From CAZHCA01 sp964530825 (GTDB lineage: Bacteria; Bacteroidota; Bacteroidia; Chitinophagales; Saprospiraceae): a DNA stretch of 64,000 nucleotides. The position numbers were made by a program, and so were the translations under genes. The DNA lies in the NCBI GenBank assembly GCA_964530825.1, contig CAZHCA010000001.1, positions 186,001 to 250,000 on the forward strand, given 5' to 3'. Numbering within the stretch: position 1 is the first letter of the stretch; each line of letters begins with the position of its first letter. The notes beneath the pieces are model-generated. The model worked only from the letters and a program-made list of their open reading frames with translations, was not told the DNA's origin and ran no database searches. Shown here in pieces: positions 35,532 to 44,782 of the stretch.

Positions 35532-36704
35532 ATGAGAAAGCACTACAACAGACCGTTGGGGTTCAATGCCTGTGGCGTTGCATTCTTAGTATTGACCCTC
35601 GCATCGCTCACCAGGATACAGGCCGTTGGCTCTAATTTTCAATTATTATCAGATCCGGAAAAGAAATGGATTGCCGATGAGGTAAGTTGTACTGCCTTTG
35701 GCGACTTCAGTAAACTTCCCGTGCCCGACCCGGCGCACGCAGGTGTTTGCACTGTTCGTCAAGCCGGTAGCCCGGCAGCAGTTTACGACTTGGGCTGTGG
35801 TGAAGATGGTTTTGTCGGTTATTTCGCCCCTTCCAATTGGACAATTGAAAAAGAGAACGGTGACCGTGGGGTAGATGTCACCGGAGCTCCCAATGCAGAG
35901 TCTATCTTTAAAGATGATTCTTCCCGGATCGAGTTCGTTGCTGAGCAACAGGTGATACGTCTTTCCATAGTCTTACCGACTGCGGGGTATGTCACTTTCG
36001 ACTGGGGTTCCGTTGGGGGCTCCATTTCTGAGCCGGGAACCGTAAAAGCTTTTGTCAATAATGAACCGGCCAGCAGTCTGGGCAATACCTTCTATTCTCC
36101 TGCGCTCGAAGCGGGAGACGTATTGGCGCTCGTGCTGTCAAAAGGCGCCGCCATTCAGCGCTTTCGCTTCTTGTCGAACGCCAAACAAGTAGTAGTACGG
36201 GAATGGGTAGTCGAAACCGAAACGGGCGCTTACCCATTGATTCAGTACACGACCATTAAGAGAGCTTCTTTGACCGATGTTATTTTTCCGGGCCAGCAAA
36301 CCCTGAGCGTTCAGACGAGCGCGCCCCTGGAAAAAAGTATCACCCCACAGCGCCTCGGGTTTCCAACCATTGACCTAGACGGCGATTTGGAAACATCAGA
36401 GGATCAGTTAAGTGTCGGTCAAATGCAATGTCAGTTTGAATTGAACTGTGAGGATAAGTTATGGCGCGACGGCGACGACCTGTACCTCTATCGCAAGTGG
36501 ACGGTAGTCGACCCCTGTAGCAACAGCTACTCACAAAGTACTCAAGTCATCAAACTATACTATGTCCCCGAAAGCGGGGATGAAAACTACACCCCGAATG
36601 CTTCGGAGGAACCTGAAGGCTACGACCGGGCGGCCCCAATGGGGATGCCGTCTGTGGATGTTCCCACCTGGTATGCTCGACCGGTGCCACCACACCTGGG
36701 CTAG
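35532..36704 (+). CDS. Secreted beta-rich protein, unknown function
   Basis: 390 residues with an N-terminal signal segment (about residues 12-32, ACGVAFLVLTLASLTRIQA). The body looks beta-rich: an N-terminal region with several Cys, a domain with the pattern YVTFDWGSVGG and KAFVNNEPASS (about residues 155-190), and a C-terminal region with paired Cys (GQMQCQFELNCEDK and VVDPCSNSYSQ). It resembles fragments of large Bacteroidota surface proteins with HYR/PKD-like repeats, but has no visible type-IX sorting domain. The C-terminal tail is rich in Pro, Glu and Tyr. Function unknown; a strong terminator follows. Confidence 0.65.
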   Translation: MRKHYNRPLGFNACGVAFLVLTLASLTRIQAVGSNFQLLSDPEKKWIADEVSCTAFGDFSKLPVPDPAHAGVCTVRQAGSPAAVYDLGCGEDGFVGYFAPSNWTIEKENGDRGVDVTGAPNAESIFKDDSSRIEFVAEQQVIRLSIVLPTAGYVTFDWGSVGGSISEPGTVKAFVNNEPASSLGNTFYSPALEAGDVLALVLSKGAAIQRFRFLSNAKQVVVREWVVETETGAYPLIQYTTIKRASLTDVIFPGQQTLSVQTSAPLEKSITPQRLGFPTIDLDGDLETSEDQLSVGQMQCQFELNCEDKLWRDGDDLYLYRKWTVVDPCSNSYSQSTQVIKLYYVPESGDENYTPNASEEPEGYDRAAPMGMPSVDVPTWYARPVPPHLG

Positions 36705-36827
36705 CATCCGCAACCGGGTGAAACGTATAGCAAATTTTAATCTCATGAATATCCAATATCCATAAGGCCCTCGAGGGCTAAATAGCTAAGAATAATTTGT
36801 GAAGGGTTCCTTAACGAGGATTTTTTT

Positions 36828-36857
36828 GCGAAGGGCATTTTGCCCTTCGCCTTTTTT
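36828..36857 (+). terminator. Intrinsic terminator after the secreted-protein gene
   Basis: GCGAAGGGCA pairs with TGCCCTTCGC around TTT, followed by six T on the plus strand. The stem is a perfect 10 bp. It lies about 120 bp after the stop of the secreted protein gene. Confidence 0.88.
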
Positions 36858-36943
36858 ATCCTGGAAATGACCTTTTCCAACCTTGCTTTCCCGCTCCTTT
36901 TCCCTAATTTTAACGTTTACAGTTAACAGGTAAAAACGGCCCT

Positions 36944-37288
36944 ATGTCGATCGTGGATGACTTTAACGATTACCGGTCGCGCATGAACGAAAAGATTCTG
37001 GCGGCTGATAATCAGGTACTCAAACGTTTTTTTAGTCTGGATCATCAGGCTTACCAGGATGGTGCTCTTGATAGCAAGACGAAAGAGATGTTGGGTTTGA
37101 TCGCCTCGTTGGTGCTGCGCTGCGATGACTGTGTGCGGTACCACCTCGGAAAATGCTATGCGCAAGGCGTAACCAAAGCCGAAGTATTCGAGGTGTTTTC
37201 CCTAGCCAACCTGGTCGGTGGGTCTATCTGTATTCCCCATACGCGGCGGGCAGTCGAGTACTGGGAAGCATTAGAGCAAACCGCTTAG
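36944..37288 (+). CDS. Carboxymuconolactone decarboxylase/AhpD-like protein
   Basis: 114 residues. The family motif is RCDDCVRYHLGKCYAQG (about residues 64-80), a CxxC followed by a His three residues later, as in AhpD-type thiol peroxidase partners. TKEMLGLIASLVL before it and EVFEVFSLANLVGGSICIPHTRRA after it fit the all-helical CMD fold. Its role may be redox (peroxide reduction), not decarboxylation; the substrate is not known. A single gene between a terminator and the helicase gene. Confidence 0.88.
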   Translation: MSIVDDFNDYRSRMNEKILAADNQVLKRFFSLDHQAYQDGALDSKTKEMLGLIASLVLRCDDCVRYHLGKCYAQGVTKAEVFEVFSLANLVGGSICIPHTRRAVEYWEALEQTA

Positions 37289-37396
37289 GGGATTTCATCA
37301 ACAAAGCCCCGTCTATTAGTCATCGTTGAGCTGGGCCGTCTTGCTTGAGCCATACAAAAGGAGGACAGCCACTTAGCGACCTAACCTGAAAAAAAT

Positions 37397-39673
37397 ATGA
37401 GTAGTTACCTCCAGCAGCTCAATGAGGTGCAAAAAAAAGCCGTGACGGAAACCGAAGGCCCCGTGCTCGTCGTAGCCGGGCCAGGCTCTGGAAAAACCCG
37501 GGTGCTCACCTTTCGTATTGCTCACCTCATCCAGGAGGGCGTAAAGCCCTGGGAAATCCTTGCGCTCACCTTTACGAACAAGGCGGCCCGGGAAATGAAA
37601 GAACGCATCGCCCAGGTGGTCGGCGATTCCGCCAATCGCGTCTGGGCCGGAACATTCCATTCGATTTTTGCGCGCATCCTGCGCGCCGAGGCCGGCAAGA
37701 TTGGATATCCTTCGAATTTTACCATCTACGATACCGATGATACCAAGAGCGTGCTGCGGGCCATTATCCAGGAGTTAAACCTGGACAAAAACGCCTACAA
37801 CATTAACAACCTGCGCGCACGCATTTCTTCGGCTAAGAGCAACCTCATTCCACCCAAAGCTTATCGCCAACGCGAAGAGCTGATGGAGCAGGACCGCATG
37901 GCCAAACGCCCTCACACCCATCTAGTTTACGAAAAATACACCAGCCGGTGTAAGCGGGCTGGGGCCATGGATTTTGATGATCTCCTCTACAGGCTGTACG
38001 AGTTGTGGCATCGCAACCCGGACAATGTGCTGCAAAAATACCAGGCGCGCTTTCGCTACGTACTGGTTGATGAGTTTCAGGATACCAACTTCCTGCAGTA
38101 CGCCATCGTTCGCAAGTTGGTGCATTTCGACAATAGCCCCCGCAATATATGTGTGGTGGGCGATGACGCCCAAAGCATCTATGCTTTCCGCGGCGCAACC
38201 ATCCAAAATATTCTCGATTTCGAAGCGGATTTTAAACCCTACGGCATCCGGGTGTTCAAACTGGAACAAAATTACCGGTCGACAGAGCACATCGTACAGG
38301 CGGCTAACGAGGTGATCACCTTTAACCGCCGCCAGATCCCTAAAAAGATCTGGTCGGATAAAGGGCAGGGGCAAAAGATCAAGATCATTAAAGCCCTCAC
38401 CGATAATGAAGAGGGCAAGCGCGTAGCCGATACCATACTGGAGCAGAAAAACCGCTTTCACCTGAGCAACGGTCAAATCGCCATCCTCTATCGCACCAAT
38501 GCCCAGTCGCGCATTTTCGAGGAATACCTGCGGCGCTACAACATTCCGGCCCGGGTATTCGGAGGGCTGTCGTTTTACCAGCGCAAGGAAGTTAAAGATC
38601 TGGTAGCTTACTTGCGCCTGGCTGTCAATCCACGCGATGAGGAAGCCCTGCGACGGGTGATCAACTACCCCAAGCGCGGGATCGGCGATTCGACCATGGA
38701 GAAGATTAACCGCTTTGCCGGTCAGGAGGAACTGCCCATCTGGGATTGTCTTACCCAGGTAGACGTCGGTAAGCGCGCGCTGCAGAATATCCGGCATTTT
38801 GTGCGCATGATTGAAAACTTCGGTGAACGCACGCTGGAAGACAATGCCTACGAAGCCGCCAGCTATATCGTACGCCAGTCCGGTATGATGGACCTGCTGC
38901 GCGCCGACAACTCGATCGAAGGGATGAATCGCTTGGAAAACGTAAATGCTCTTTTAGATGGTATTCAATCTTTTGTGGAAGAAGACGAAACGGACGATGC
39001 CTTGGGGGCGCCGGACAAGTCACTGGCCAGCTACCTCCAGAGTATAGCCCTGATAACCGACCTGGATCAAAAAACGGAGGGCGACGACTACGTAACCCTC
39101 ATGTCGGTGCACGCTGCCAAGGGCTTGGAGTACCGCTCGGTATTTGTGGTGGGGTTGGAAGAAAAGCTTTTTCCTTCTTTCATGTCTATGGATACACCGG
39201 AGGAGCTCGATGAGGAACGGCGCCTGTTTTACGTAGCTATTACGCGCGCCAAAGAATACCTGACGCTTTCTTACTCGAATAGTCGCTACCGCAACGGACA
39301 GATGCGCTACAACGAAGCGAGCCGGTTCCTGGAAGAGATCCCACGGAATCACCTGGAAAGCACGGCCAACCTGAACCGGCGTGGAGCAGAAGCTCCTGCA
39401 GTCGAGCGCGGGTCAGCCAGCGTAGCGGGTAATTTCCGGCGCAAGAAGCCGATGGCTAATAATCCTAAAGTTGATCTGGAAAACTTTAAACCGGCTGCCC
39501 CCGAACAGATTCAACCCGGTATGCGCGTTCTACACATTAAATTTGGAGAAGGGAAAGTGCTGAGTGTCGATGGCAACAAGCATAACCGGGTAGCGAGCAT
39601 TCAGTTTAAAGACATTGATAACCCCACCCGCCGGATTATGCTGAAATTCGCCAAGCTACAGATTTTACATTGA
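37397..39673 (+). CDS. pcrA: UvrD/PcrA-type superfamily 1 DNA helicase
   Basis: 758 residues. The complete set of SF1A motifs is visible: Walker A GPGSGKTR (about residue 29), Ia FTNKAAREMKER, II LVDEFQDTN (about residue 224), III VVGDDAQSIYAFRGA, IV EQNYRS, V TLMSVHAAKGLEY and VI RRLFYVAITRAKEYL. The C-terminal GMRVLHIKFGEGKVLSVDG block is the Tudor-like domain that binds RNA polymerase in PcrA/UvrD. The enzyme unwinds DNA 3' to 5' in nucleotide-excision repair and transcription-replication conflict clearance. It functions together with UvrA, encoded at 60656-63511. Transcribed alone and followed by a terminator. Confidence 0.95.
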   Translation: MSSYLQQLNEVQKKAVTETEGPVLVVAGPGSGKTRVLTFRIAHLIQEGVKPWEILALTFTNKAAREMKERIAQVVGDSANRVWAGTFHSIFARILRAEAGKIGYPSNFTIYDTDDTKSVLRAIIQELNLDKNAYNINNLRARISSAKSNLIPPKAYRQREELMEQDRMAKRPHTHLVYEKYTSRCKRAGAMDFDDLLYRLYELWHRNPDNVLQKYQARFRYVLVDEFQDTNFLQYAIVRKLVHFDNSPRNICVVGDDAQSIYAFRGATIQNILDFEADFKPYGIRVFKLEQNYRSTEHIVQAANEVITFNRRQIPKKIWSDKGQGQKIKIIKALTDNEEGKRVADTILEQKNRFHLSNGQIAILYRTNAQSRIFEEYLRRYNIPARVFGGLSFYQRKEVKDLVAYLRLAVNPRDEEALRRVINYPKRGIGDSTMEKINRFAGQEELPIWDCLTQVDVGKRALQNIRHFVRMIENFGERTLEDNAYEAASYIVRQSGMMDLLRADNSIEGMNRLENVNALLDGIQSFVEEDETDDALGAPDKSLASYLQSIALITDLDQKTEGDDYVTLMSVHAAKGLEYRSVFVVGLEEKLFPSFMSMDTPEELDEERRLFYVAITRAKEYLTLSYSNSRYRNGQMRYNEASRFLEEIPRNHLESTANLNRRGAEAPAVERGSASVAGNFRRKKPMANNPKVDLENFKPAAPEQIQPGMRVLHIKFGEGKVLSVDGNKHNRVASIQFKDIDNPTRRIMLKFAKLQILH

Positions 39674-39774
39674 CACACGGACTGCCGCTACAAAAGTTAC
39701 AGCCAGTGGTATTTGCGCATTAAACAAAAGTTCCTCACTAAAGCGTTTACAAAGTAATACTTCATGCTTTAGTG

Positions 39775-39808
39775 GTGCCGAGGAGCTTATTTGCTTCCGG
39801 CACTTTTT
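39775..39808 (+). terminator. Intrinsic terminator of the helicase gene
   Basis: GTGCCG-AGGAGC pairs with GCTTCC-GGCAC with one bulge, followed by five T on the plus strand. It lies about 100 bp beyond the pcrA stop. Confidence 0.75.
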
Positions 39809-39820
39809 GGTTGCCTACCC

Positions 39821-39854
39821 AAAAGAAAAAGCATCAGCCCTCACGGACTGATGC
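39821..39854 (-). terminator. Intrinsic terminator of the TonB gene
   Basis: On the minus strand GCATCAG pairs with CTGATGC around a 10-base loop, followed by a T-rich run (TTTTTCTTTT). It lies about 85 bp past the stop of the minus-strand tonB gene, close behind the plus-strand terminator of the helicase gene. Confidence 0.75.
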
Positions 39855-39938
39855 CTATCCAACTTTACATTCATCCATTTTTATCGTCAAATGGACCCAC
39901 CCTGTTGCAGGATGGCGGCTTCTTTGTGCAGGTGCGGT

Positions 39939-40895
39939 CTAACGAGCGTTGCTGTTGTATTTCAGTTCAAACTTCACCGGCATGGTGAACTGTACCGGTA
40001 CGGCGCGACCACGCTGGCGGCCGGGCGTCCATTTTTCCGGCAGGTCGTTCATCATTTTGATAACGCGCATGGCTTCGTCTCCGCACTTACCTCCGATATC
40101 CCGCAGGGTCTCTATCCGGCTGATAGAGCCGTCGACGTCGACTACAAAGGTGACGACTACGGTACCTTCGATGCCGTTCTCACGGGCCACGTCGGGGTAG
40201 CGAATATTTTCGTAAATAAAGGCCATCAACTTTTGATTGGCGCATTGGGTTTTCTCTTCTGTGGATCCGGCAAAGTCTTCACAGCCCGGGAAGCGCGGCA
40301 TTTCTTCTACGACTTTGAAGATCTCGCGGGCTTCCGCTTTTTTAGGCGGCGGTGGTGGCGGCGGTGGGGGCGGAGCTGCTTTTTCCTCCTGCTCGATGTA
40401 GACCGGCGCTTCAATTGCCGTTTCAGCATCTACCGACTGGTCGACAAATTCTACGTCAAGGTCTTCCTCCAACAGCATGCCTTCCGGTACTTCCTGAATT
40501 ACTGGTGGCGGCGGTGGCGGTGGCGGCGGTGGCGGTTCGGCCGAACGCGGCACATCGATTTCGATATCCTCTGCCAGCTCGGCATAATCGTAAGTTTCAA
40601 CTTCTTGTTGTTGTTTAACCGTCCAGTTAAAAGCCATTACGGTAAGCCCCAGGACGACAACCAAGCTCAGTCGCCAAACGGTCGAACTGAAGCGGAAGGG
40701 GTCGACTTCTGGGTATTTGTTTCTTGCTCCAAGCGGAGAAGATTTACCACTTTTAGTATACTTTTCCTTTAGATTAGTACCTGATTTTGCGCGAAAGAAA
40801 AGACGCCCAGCGGTGATAACGGCGAATATGAAAAGAGCCATGATCACAAAACCGAGTACCAATTCGTTGGATGTGAATGAAAAATTGGTCATCAT
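39939..40895 (-). CDS. tonB: Energy transducer TonB with two membrane segments
   Basis: 318 residues. The C-terminal 110 residues are the TonB domain that grips the receptor TonB box (RFPGCEDF, then FIYENIRYPDVARENGIEGTVVVTFVVDVDGS and PVKFELKY). The middle holds two polyproline stretches of 11 and 10 Pro separated by an acidic stretch; these span the periplasm. The N-terminus has two hydrophobic segments (about residues 11-30 and 75-90) instead of the single anchor usual in TonB. TonB passes inner-membrane proton-motive energy to outer-membrane receptors. ExbB/ExbD genes are not adjacent. Confidence 0.92.
   Translation of the reverse strand: MMTNFSFTSNELVLGFVIMALFIFAVITAGRLFFRAKSGTNLKEKYTKSGKSSPLGARNKYPEVDPFRFSSTVWRLSLVVVLGLTVMAFNWTVKQQQEVETYDYAELAEDIEIDVPRSAEPPPPPPPPPPPVIQEVPEGMLLEEDLDVEFVDQSVDAETAIEAPVYIEQEEKAAPPPPPPPPPPKKAEAREIFKVVEEMPRFPGCEDFAGSTEEKTQCANQKLMAFIYENIRYPDVARENGIEGTVVVTFVVDVDGSISRIETLRDIGGKCGDEAMRVIKMMNDLPEKWTPGRQRGRAVPVQFTMPVKFELKYNSNAR
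40346..40537 (-). repeat. Two low-complexity GGT/GGC (polyproline) tracts inside tonB
   Basis: Near 40346-40378 and 40503-40537 the plus strand reads as repeated GGTGGCGG units, encoding runs of 10 and 11 Pro on the minus strand. These are slippage-prone simple repeats and could vary in length between strains. Confidence 0.75.
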
Positions 40896-41079
40896 GGTGC
40901 TTTAGTTTAACAGTTCCGAAGAACCAGCTTAAAATTCTTGTTCTTTACTTGCTATTATCAATGTATTGGCTTTAAATTTCACTTTTAGTGATGGCTGTCA
41001 ATGAGTTCTGATGACCTTGATCAGCTGGATCATACTACAGCCAGCCTTTTTAAAGGCTTTTCAGGAGGGAAAAAAGCAT

Positions 41080-42009
41080 ATGAATAAGGCGCTATGGACA
41101 GCTCGTATCCGGGAATGGGCCGGCGAACTGGGGTTTGAACAGGTGGCTTTTGCTAAAGCCGAGCACATGGACGAGGAGGCCCGTCGACTGGAAGCCTGGT
41201 TAAACCGGGGTTACCAGGGGGAGATGCATTATCTGGAAAATCATTTCGAGAAACGCGTCGATCCCACCAAGCTGGTGCCGGGGGCTAAAACCGTTATCTC
41301 TTTACTGTTCAATTACTTTCCCGAAGCGGAGCAGCGGGACTCCGAAGCCCCCAGGCTGGCTCGTTATGCCTACGGCGAAGACTACCACTTTGTCCTCAAG
41401 AGAAAGCTGCGTACCCTCCTGGAGCGCATGCGCGACGAGATCGGCGAAATTGCAGGGCGGGCCTTCGTCGATTCGGCGCCCGTGCTAGAGCGCGACTGGG
41501 CGCGCCGTTCGGGATTGGGCTGGGTAGGAAAAAATACGCTCCTGCTGCACCCGCGTAAGGGCTCCTATTTTTTCCTCGCCGAGTTGATCGTGGATCTTGA
41601 TCTGGTGTACGATCACCCGATCGCCGACTACTGCGGTACCTGCCGTCGCTGCATTGATGCTTGTCCGACTGATGCCATCCACCCGGAGGGCTACCTGCTG
41701 GATGCTACGAAATGCATATCCTACCTCACCATTGAACTGCGGGAGGCGATACCGGAAACTTTTCGTGGCAAGATGGAAGACTGGGTGTTCGGCTGTGATA
41801 TCTGCCAGGAAGTTTGTCCCTGGAATCGCTTTGCGCAACCCCACCAAGAGCCCGCTCTGGAGCCTAAAGAAGAATTGCTGGATATGACACGTCGCGACTG
41901 GGAAGATATTACCGAGGCGACCTTCAAACGGGTTTTTAAAAAATCGGCTGTCAAGCGTACCAAGTACGTCGGCTTAAAGCGCAACTTGGCCTTTTTGCAC
42001 ATTCCGTAG
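41080..42009 (+). CDS. queG: Epoxyqueuosine reductase QueG
   Basis: 309 residues from the ATG at 41080. The frame is open from 41011, but AGGAGG at 41063-41068 and the family-typical MNKALWTARIREWAGELGF start support 41080. Two [4Fe-4S] cluster motifs are present: CGTCRRCIDACPTDAI (about residue 185) and CDICQEVCPWN (about residue 235). The N-terminal part holds the cobalamin-binding fold. QueG reduces epoxyqueuosine to queuosine in the wobble position of GUN-decoding tRNAs. This short version lacks the C-terminal HEAT-like repeats of longer homologues. A single gene. Confidence 0.94.
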   Translation: MNKALWTARIREWAGELGFEQVAFAKAEHMDEEARRLEAWLNRGYQGEMHYLENHFEKRVDPTKLVPGAKTVISLLFNYFPEAEQRDSEAPRLARYAYGEDYHFVLKRKLRTLLERMRDEIGEIAGRAFVDSAPVLERDWARRSGLGWVGKNTLLLHPRKGSYFFLAELIVDLDLVYDHPIADYCGTCRRCIDACPTDAIHPEGYLLDATKCISYLTIELREAIPETFRGKMEDWVFGCDICQEVCPWNRFAQPHQEPALEPKEELLDMTRRDWEDITEATFKRVFKKSAVKRTKYVGLKRNLAFLHIP

Positions 42010-42019
42010 GTATCCCATG

Positions 42020-42523
42020 CTAAATACCGAACAAGTCCTGATCCAGCACTAAAAACCAGTTTTCCTCAGGGGATACCAAAGACATCGGATCCTGCCGGCG
42101 CACCAATCGCACCCAGATTTCAACGGTCCGCGGATCGGAAACAGCATGGATGTAGGCCGTTACTTTCTGCCGGGGAGGATCCACCAACGGGGTTATAATG
42201 GTCCAACCGCCGTTGGCGTCGTTCGTAAACAGGCTGTGATCCCAGGCTGGATATCCAGCTTGTTGCAACAGGCGATCTATGCAAGCCGGATGGCTTGATG
42301 CATCTTTCCAAACCTGGAAAATATTTTCTAACAAGGATAACCGCTGCCTCGGAATGGGGCGCTGGTTCAGGCCCGGGTGTATCTTGGCGGCATAATGATA
42401 CTGGAAAAAGGTCCTCGGCAAGGGGTTGCGGTTACTAACCTTTCCGCTTTGTGCCTCGACAGAAAAAGCAAATAGTATGCAAAAGAGCCATAAGCCACTC
42501 TCGTTCTTCCTCTTCCTCCACAT
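42020..42523 (-). CDS. Secreted protein of unknown function
   Basis: 167 residues with a clear signal peptide (NESGLWLFCILFAFSVEAQS, cleavage likely after VEA). The mature protein has an acidic, mixed alpha/beta look, with a possible Cys-free core (YPAWDHSLFTNDANGGWTII). No family recognised. Periplasmic location inferred. Convergent with queG, 10 bp apart. Confidence 0.55.
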   Translation of the reverse strand: MWRKRKNESGLWLFCILFAFSVEAQSGKVSNRNPLPRTFFQYHYAAKIHPGLNQRPIPRQRLSLLENIFQVWKDASSHPACIDRLLQQAGYPAWDHSLFTNDANGGWTIITPLVDPPRQKVTAYIHAVSDPRTVEIWVRLVRRQDPMSLVSPEENWFLVLDQDLFGI

Positions 42524-42849
42524 ATAATTCCTGGCTTTCCGTCTAAAGTCGTCGATGCAGCCGTAATAGTCCAGGTCAAAATTTCCCCTTTATTCCCCTT
42601 CTGATTAAATAAAAAAAATGGAAATCAAAATTTAAAGCATTGATTTTCATTTAATTGAGGTTCAGGAATCTTATCTGGTTTGATTTGTTCGCCAAAACGG
42701 CAAAAGTATTGTGTTGGGTCGCAATTTTTTAAGTGATGTGCCAAATCCTGTACAAAAGCTGGCTTACTGGTACTACGGTTAAACATAGGCAGGGTCTGCA
42801 CGTTTGAGGGGACGTTTGTTTTTATATAACGCAATTAAAAAAGTGAACA
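42524..42849. other. AT-rich intergenic region upstream of the fasciclin lipoprotein gene
   Basis: 326 bp with only one poor minus-strand frame of 69 codons (42625-42834), which I reject. It presumably contains the two divergent promoters. Upstream of the fasciclin gene two TTTG words lie near 42803-42825, but no exact TAnnTTTG element. No stable hairpin noticed. Confidence 0.4.
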
Positions 42850-43818
42850 ATGAAGAATGCACGTTTTTTGCTTTTTGGTCTGTTGCTGAGCTTGCTGGGC
42901 TCCGTAACATTTGTCGCCTGTGATGACGATGACGACGATGACGACAACGACCAGAATATCGTGGAGTTTGCTCAGAACGATCCCAATTTCAGCATCCTGG
43001 TAGATGCGTTGGTTAAAGCGGATCTGGTCGACATCCTATCCGGCGACGGTCCCTTTACTGTTTTTGCGCCTACGAATGCTGCTTTCCAGACGTTCCTGGA
43101 TGCCATTGGTACCAACACCATTGAGAATACACCAGAGGCTGCACTGGTAGAAGTACTGACGAATCACGTCCTGGCCGGAGAGTTCCAGAGTGGTAGCCTG
43201 ACCAACGGCTATGCGACCACGCTAAGTGAGACGGGATTCGGCCAAGGCGTAAATACAATCTTGTACATCAATACCGATAGCGGCGTTACCCTGAACGGGG
43301 TAGCTAACGTCGTTGATGCTGATAACGATGTAAGCAACGGTGTGATCCACGCCATTGATGCCGTAATTGCTTCGCCAACTGTCGTAACCTTTGCTACGGC
43401 CGATCCTAGCTTCTCTTCCCTGGTAACAGCCCTGACCGATCCGCGCCTGAGCGATGAAGATTTAGTAGGTACCTTAAATGGCGACGGCCCCTTCACCGTA
43501 TTTGCTCCTACGAATGCTGCTTTCCAGGCTTTGTTAGACTCAAATGCGGACTGGAATGCCATCAGCGATATTCCAGAAGACCTGCTGTTGCAGGTACTGA
43601 CCTATCACGTTGTGTCGGGCGCGAACGTACGTTCCGGCGACCTGATCGATGGACAATCCGTAACGACCTTGTCTGGCGAGACGTTTACCATTCAGTTGGG
43701 GGGTAGCCAACCGGTGATCGATGCCATCGGCAATAGCGCCAACATTATATTTACTGACGTACAGGCCCAAAACGGCGTTGTGCACGTCGTAGATGCAGTG
43801 TTGCTCCCGGTCAACTAA
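42850..43818 (+). CDS. Surface lipoprotein with two fasciclin (FAS1) domains
   Basis: 322 residues. Signal peptide with lipobox (GSVTFVAC), then a run of eight Asp directly after the acylated Cys, an acidic export signal for the cell surface. Two FAS1 domains follow (about residues 38-175 and 178-322). Each contains the DGPFTVFAPTNAAFQ motif and a second block ending in NGVIHAIDAVI or NGVVHVVDAVLLP. FAS1 domains mediate adhesion between cells or to matrix. A second, shorter FAS1 lipoprotein lies at 46806-47297. A strong terminator follows. Confidence 0.92.
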   Translation: MKNARFLLFGLLLSLLGSVTFVACDDDDDDDDNDQNIVEFAQNDPNFSILVDALVKADLVDILSGDGPFTVFAPTNAAFQTFLDAIGTNTIENTPEAALVEVLTNHVLAGEFQSGSLTNGYATTLSETGFGQGVNTILYINTDSGVTLNGVANVVDADNDVSNGVIHAIDAVIASPTVVTFATADPSFSSLVTALTDPRLSDEDLVGTLNGDGPFTVFAPTNAAFQALLDSNADWNAISDIPEDLLLQVLTYHVVSGANVRSGDLIDGQSVTTLSGETFTIQLGGSQPVIDAIGNSANIIFTDVQAQNGVVHVVDAVLLPVN

Positions 43819-43845
43819 GCAGAAAAGTAGTCACAGCATACCCTG

Positions 43846-43878
43846 GGGGAGTGATGCAATCGCTCCCCTATTTTTTTT
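43846..43878 (+). terminator. Intrinsic terminator of the fasciclin lipoprotein gene
   Basis: GGGGAGTGA pairs with TCGCTCCCC (one G-T pair) around a short loop, followed by a run of eight or more T. The T-run also encodes the Lys-Lys end of the convergent transporter gene. Confidence 0.85.
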
Positions 43879-44737
43879 CCAGGTTGTACAGTTGCCAGGA
43901 ATTGTAGAGGTTCTGGAATAAGATATAGAACATCGGTCCCATCGCGACTAGGGGGTTGATGAAATTCAGAGCGACCCAGAGCACAAACATTGTATTTTTC
44001 CTGCCCAGAGCCAGACCGCACTCAATCGGTAATTCCGGGCGGCCGATGACTTTTTCGCCCCACCAAAAACAAAGCAAGCCCGTAACGGTGATGGCCAGTG
44101 CCACCTGCCCCAATTCCGCCCAGCTATTGCCACCGGTCAGGATGAAGTGGGTAGCCTTTGCAGCGGCCAGATAAACGTTCGCCAAGAATAAAGTGAACGG
44201 CGCCCAGTCAAACGTAGTGCTCAACCACCGGGCTAAGGGCGGGGAGGTGCGCTGGATGGTTTGTCCGAGTATCAGGGGGATAAAAACGAGACCGGCTACC
44301 GGTAGCAAAACCTCCAAGGTGTTCATTTTGGCGCCCCCCACATCTTGGAGTTCAGGCAGCACCAGGGGGATCATCAGGGCCACCATGGGGCTGGTCAGCA
44401 AGACCGAGCCGGTAACGAATTCGATGCGGGTGCGCAAAAAGCCGGCGATCACCGGAGCGCCGGCGGCCGTTGGCGCTGCCCCTACGACGAATGCAGCCAG
44501 GGCGACGTTCTGCCCGAGGGAAAGAAATAAAAAATAGGCGCCCAGCGGAATAATTAAATTACTCAATGCGACCCAAAGGTGCTTCACCTGTAAGGTATAG
44601 CGGTTGAGTGTGACCCGAAGAAAGGGGAAAAACAACATCGTCATAACGAAGTACCGCACTAAAAAGGTATAGCGGTGCCCCGCGGGCAAAAGGATGCCAA
44701 CTGCCAACGCCAGCAGAATAAATAAAGATTGTCGCAA
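43868..44737 (-). CDS. Bile acid:sodium symporter (BASS) family transporter
   Basis: 289 residues with about nine or ten membrane helices. The BASS-family signature in the middle is GAAPTAAGAPVIAGFL, and the last part has LALGRKNTMFVLWVALNFINPLVAMGPMFYILFQNLYNSWQ. BASS transporters carry bile acids, keto acids, pantoate or other organic anions with Na+. The substrate here is unknown and bile acids are unlikely in a free-living organism. The T-run of the neighbouring terminator encodes its final residues. Confidence 0.85.
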   Translation of the reverse strand: MRQSLFILLALAVGILLPAGHRYTFLVRYFVMTMLFFPFLRVTLNRYTLQVKHLWVALSNLIIPLGAYFLFLSLGQNVALAAFVVGAAPTAAGAPVIAGFLRTRIEFVTGSVLLTSPMVALMIPLVLPELQDVGGAKMNTLEVLLPVAGLVFIPLILGQTIQRTSPPLARWLSTTFDWAPFTLFLANVYLAAAKATHFILTGGNSWAELGQVALAITVTGLLCFWWGEKVIGRPELPIECGLALGRKNTMFVLWVALNFINPLVAMGPMFYILFQNLYNSWQLYNLEKK

Positions 44738-44782
44738 GTCAGGCCCGATTGATTTGGCCCAAAGGTAATCCCCTAGCGGATT

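Noticed and set aside
42625..42834. Minus-strand frame of 69 codons upstream of the fasciclin gene
   Set aside because: It overlaps the expected promoter region, has no homology-like motif and starts just before the fasciclin ATG on the opposite strand. AT-rich chance frame.
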